From Allium sativum (lineage: Eukaryota > Streptophyta > Magnoliopsida > Asparagales > Amaryllidaceae), in NCBI GenBank assembly GCA_030737875.1, contig CM060909.1:33717159-33781158 (forward strand): 64,000 bases of DNA. Direction: 5' to 3'. Position 1 is the stretch's first letter. Each line of letters begins with the position of its first letter. This document shows positions 59,831 through 64,000 of the stretch, piece after piece. The notes under the pieces are model-generated. The model was not told where the DNA came from, did not search any database, and was given only the letters and a program-made list of their open reading frames with translations. The translations under genes and the position numbers were made by a program.

Positions 59831-60072
59831 CGGTACATTCAATTGAAGTTTGAAATCGAATTATCGAACTACCGCGCCATTTTCAATTCTATTTATAATT
59901 ATATATAAATATTTATATTATAACGACGACGCGTATAATATATACGTTCGAATTATATTCAATATAATTTTTCGTCGATTTTATTTAAAATAATTCATTT
60001 TAAATAATCAAAATTCGATAAAATTGCCAAAATAAAAATTTTAAACTGGCCCAGATTTTACGGGTTGTTACA

Positions 60073-61107
60073 ATCTCCCCCACTTAAAACTTTTCGTCCC
60101 CGAAAAGGAACAAAGTCGAAAGTGGTTTGATCAATCAACTCTACATTCGTTCTGGCTTACATTCTCTAACTTTTCAGTTTCTGAGAATTTTCAAAATTTC
60201 AAAAATTTGGCTAACTCCCTAAATTTTCGAAAAATTTCGCCATAACCTCCCCTGCACCGGGAGCATCGGGGAATTTCAAATAGCTTCCCCGGTCCTTCAG
60301 ATCTCAAAAAGAAAAAGAAAAAGCCAAGCGGCTAGCCAATAGGCTCACAAAATCATCATCACCCAAACAAAACAGTAAATCATGTAGTAAACATGTACCT
60401 ATTTGTCGGGCAAACAAATTTTATTCTCTGGCTCTAGCCTCCTTGCTATGACCTGTTCAATGATATACATGTATATGCAAGAAAATGCGACCAATTTTCA
60501 ATATAGTTCAATATTTGATTCAATTATGCCAAATGGTTCAAAATTAGCAAACAAATAAACAACCAACACAAACATCAATCAATTATTGAATTAGAGTTTG
60601 AAATTCATAATTTTAATACATATACAAAAAATCATGTTTTTGATGACAATTCACAACAATAAGCCCTATCTAATTTTGGTTCTCACACCAGTCAATAGGA
60701 AATATATAGATATCACACCTTCGAAACACGAATACCAATTCTGATGATGTTCGAACTATTATCAGAATCATCTTCGGGCGACTAGAGTGTGATTCTATAT
60801 CTATCCAATATATTAAAACTTCGAATACACGCGGATCAGACGTATACGCAAAATCTATATATACTGGATTGTCCACATCAATATAAATAAATAACCAAAT
60901 ACGTTTAAAACGAATTTAGATTTTCAAAACAAAATTTGTTTTCATTTTCCAAAAATATACTCTTCACACTCGTTCTAGGATACTACTGATCCTATCTCTA
61001 ACGAGTCATTCTAATCGGATATTACTAATCCAATAACTGATGAATTCTTTCGTATGGTTCTAATGTGCCTTGTTCTCTGCTTTGTAAACCAAAGCTCTGA
61101 TACCAAC
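60073..61107 (-). mobile_element. Family B internal region, 1035 bp, non-coding
   Basis: Bounded by a polypurine tract (minus: TTTAAGTGGGGGAGAT, 60073-60088) and the tRNA-iMet primer site (61094-61105). No gag or pol frame; the longest minus frame (60670-60876) is unrecognised. A minus-strand segment with GGGGAGGTTATGGCGAAA (near 60234-60252) parallels the GGGGAGACTCTGCCGAA piece of family A, and the part after the primer site is also related, so A and B share ancestry. Confidence 0.88.
61094..61105 (-). other. Primer binding site, family B (tRNA-iMet)
   Basis: Minus strand TGGTATCAGAGC, perfect, two bases from the LTR edge at 61108. Confidence 0.9.
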
Positions 61108-64000
61108 TGTGACGGCAAGGAATTTCGCTCGGTCCGAACCAGTCGCTAAACCGACCCAGACCGTTCGAAACGCCCTATCGTTGAGAACATGACAAAATAG
61201 AACGCATACAGAAGAACATTTCATTGTATATTACAACAATGCATCAGATTACAAGAATATACAGAGTATAAACGAATATTACACAGAAATATCAGAGATT
61301 TAAATTACATTTAAATACATAGCAGCGGAAAATAGTACAATACACAACTAGAAGGAGATATACGGATACAAAGCTTTCCGGATATCGTTCCAGCTGTAAA
61401 CCAGGATCCTGTGAATATAAATCTGCAAAAACCAAAACTACTAGCTGCCCGTGTCAAAATAAGGGCACCCAGAGTTTAGGTTAAAACAATAAACTCCAGG
61501 TCAGTCATGGGACTGGTGTGAGAACTAAAACAGTTATTAATCTTTATTTGCAAGTTAGGTAAATCAAGGGACCACGCCGTATAACACGGAACGGGTTTCC
61601 TCCCAAGAATACCAGTGCATAAAACAAACAGCGCAATGCTAAATAAAGAAAAATGAAGCTGTTATAAGACCCAGGTCCTATCACACAATGCAACGCAAGC
61701 CGAGGGATAGGGTTTTTACCTTATAACAGCCAAAGAATGCTTGATACGTTTAAAACAGATTATTTGATACTATTATAAGTGCATAGTGTATAAAACAACT
61801 TCAAATCATAAGTATCAATCATAGACGGCATGAGTGGCCCATAACACTATGTCGCCATATATAAGTTTACAATCAAAACCGCAAGACGTCGTATTGGAAG
61901 TTGGGTTATCATTTATGGTATGAACCGAGGCTAGGGGCAAGATCCTCAACCGATTCGAGACTGTCTAGTCCGAGCCTCAGGAACAGCCGCAACTGCCCCA
62001 TGGATCGTCAGGGCCGGTCCACCGATGTGGATTATTATGCCTGAACACTACGTTTCCCCGCCCTTTGGGGCATAAGCCTGGCCCGTCAGCCGACCAGAAG
62101 CATCGGCCGAAACCGATATCACGAGGCGCCTCGCTTTTCAGCAAGTAATAATAAGTAACTTCCACATGAGTCAAACTCGTCAGCTAGTTCAAGCACTGAC
62201 GCCACTCATAACTAGAAAGAAACGTAGGTCCTCCCTGATGTCCGTCTCCCGTTTTTGATTCATACCGGGTGTGATACTCGCGAATCAACGTTACACAAAG
62301 CTACGCCACAAAGGCCGTGCTTCGATCATCAACCACAAGACTTTGCTTTTCAACAGAAGCCCTGATCATTTGCCTCTTAGCATGCCACACAGGCAATTCA
62401 CTCCATGCGATTGATATCCATCAATATATAACCCCTGAGCTCGTACGTCTCAGAGAAGGGCGTTAAGCAAGAGAATAAATTCTCCGCCGCCAAACAGATA
62501 TATATTTAATAGAGATCAATCACACGGACTAAAATCCAATGTCAGACACACAGTCCATTTACAAGTCCGTTCTGGGTCTGAACGAAACCGGAGGCACCTA
62601 GTACCTCGCATATCCATCGATCTCCAAGTACGTCTGGACGATCACAAACTGTTTCCATCTTCTTGGGTGTACAGCCCAATCAAGATCATCAGTAATCACC
62701 CAAACGACGTGAAGACTTCCGGTCTTCGACCACCGTCTTCATCTTCGACTTATCGTCGTATCAGTTATTCAGAATGGGATAAACCCGGTCTTTCCGAATA
62801 ACTCGCGTATATTTAAATAAGTGTTACACAAACACAACATACGCCTCATTCCAATTCATTAGTCACTAACCGTAAATTAATCAAGAGAATAATTTCCCAA
62901 ATATTAACCCCGAAGGCCGAAACCAACATCAGATCAATATCCAGAAAACCATTCTGCTTAGCTAACCGACAGTTAGTTTCTAAATTTCACATTCATAGGG
63001 ATATGTTCCCATTAATTTTATCCAAGATAAATTCTTTGAATTTATTCTTTATTCTATTTTTGAATCTCAATTCAAACTAGTCGGGATTAGCGAACCTTAC
63101 CGAAGTAATCATTTATTTTAATTTCCCCATCCCAACCTATTTATCCCATGAAGTAAAACTGGTAATACTTCATATCTAACACCACAGTGTTATCGGTAAA
63201 TTCAATTACCATTTCACGTTCAAATCTAATTAAAGATTTAACTATCGCCTGGAGCAAAACTGGTGATACTCCATTTCGATTATTTCAATCTAATTAAAGA
63301 TTCCTTAATACTCCACTTAGTTTTAATCTTTGACTGGGCTAAAGAATCAGTGTCATTTAAAACACAGTTCACGATAAACCCAAAATCACATTCATTAATT
63401 ATCGGGTTAAAGAACGAGTGTTGTTTAAAACACTGTTCACGATAAACCCATAAATCAATATCAATTCAATTCCAATTAAATATTATTTAATTGGTACACT
63501 TCAATAAATCTAAATAAAAGATTTAATCTTTTCTCAACTGGGTTCAAGAACAGTGTTAGTGAAGACACCATTCACGACAAACCCAAATCACATTCGATAT
63601 TCAATACAAGGCTCTGAATAGAAAATATATCGGCTTATATTCAATATCAAATTCTACGACTAACAAATGTCGTATTGGAAATAACGATATAAATATATAT
63701 CTTTCAAATTTCCATAACAACATCTGTATAATCACGAATTCCAACATCGAAATATTCCGAAGACAATTTCGATTCAAATCCATTCCAATGCAATCACTGG
63801 ATATTTTGGTTATTTTCAAAACCCTTTTTAAATTCAATTTATTTATTAAAAATAAATAGAATTATATTTCTAGTTCAAAACTAGTTCATTTCGATAAAAA
63901 TCTATTTTTATCTTTTCAAATATGGAGTTTTTCATCCCAAATCTTCACAAATCATTTCTTATGATTTTACACAAATTATTACTATTTTTAATAATTTTAT
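61108..64000 (-). mobile_element. Family B giant LTR, copy B4, cut by window end
   Basis: The copy begins TGTGACGGCAAGG and matches B3 from 52453 with about two dozen differences over 2893 bp by eye. It is the 5' LTR of the element whose 3' LTR is B3. It includes the palindrome CGAGGCGCCTCG (62122-62133). The minisatellites and U3 lie beyond the window. Confidence 0.9.

Larger units (their letters stand above)
52453..60072 (-). mobile_element. Family B giant LTR, copy B3, 7620 bp, complete
   Basis: The copy begins TGTGACGACAAGG (52453) and ends GGGTTGTTACA (60072), next to a polypurine tract. Its first 2.9 kb is about 99% identical to B4 (61108-64000), the partner LTR across a short internal region. 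Minus-strand order: U3 with degenerate GTTTCGTCGAAT repeats (60072-59150), G-run, GC-rich leader (59130-58815), 28-bp, 34-bp and 27-bp minisatellites, conserved palindromes, GC-moderate zone (54150-53200), 3'UTR-like end. Candidate left TSD is CCTTC (52448-52452). No retroviral protein is encoded. Confidence 0.9.

Overview
The window looks like heterochromatic, AT-rich nuclear DNA of a flowering plant, most likely a eudicot. I see no intact host gene. Almost everything I can assign is transposable-element sequence: Ty3/gypsy-type and Ty1/copia-type LTR retrotransposons, a CACTA DNA transposon, hAT elements and a GC-rich foldback element. Assignment rests on element ends (TG...CA, CACTA, hAT termini), target-site duplications (TSDs), initiator-Met tRNA primer sites, polypurine tracts and decayed pol or transposase translations. 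The species cannot be told from the sequence.

Layout. 1-11466 is a minus-strand gypsy element (called C here): the end of its 3' LTR (1-1236), an internal region with a dead gag-protease (1237-3585), and a 7.9-kb 5' LTR (3586-11466). That LTR is split by a 3947-bp CACTA transposon (5421-9367, TSD GTC) which carries gene-like exons. 11467-20460 holds a decayed hAT transposase (about 12495-14724) and a complete but internally deleted copia element (15146-18361, TSD GAATC). 20461-24198 holds retroelement remnants, a 1180-bp non-autonomous hAT (21819-22998, 8-bp TSD GAAATCAC) and a GC-rich foldback (about 24011-24198). 24199-27295 is the left part of a minus-strand copia element with RNase H, RT and integrase relics. 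It is cut at 27295 by the next block.

27296-64000 is a 37-kb pile of two related, minus-strand, non-autonomous gypsy-like families with giant LTRs. Family A has two LTRs of 6388 bp each (27296-33683 and 34853-41240) around a 1.17-kb non-coding internal region. A second, partial internal region follows the right LTR, so this is a tandem LTR-internal-LTR-internal product. Family B has LTRs of about 7.6 kb and a 1.04-kb internal region. Copies start at 41449 (B1), 47107 (B2), 52453 (B3) and 61108 (B4). B1 and B2 lack their right ends, each cut in its promoter or leader region by the next copy. B3-internal-B4 is a young element, with about two dozen differences in 2.9 kb of LTR by eye.

The A and B LTRs resemble self-contained transcription units read on the minus strand: U3 repeats, a TATA-like box, a GC-rich leader, kilobases of AT-rich DNA with minisatellites, conserved short palindromes, and a 3'-UTR-like end. 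No internal region here encodes gag or pol, so they would need proteins from an autonomous relative. The giant, modular, minisatellite-bearing LTRs are the most interesting part of the window.
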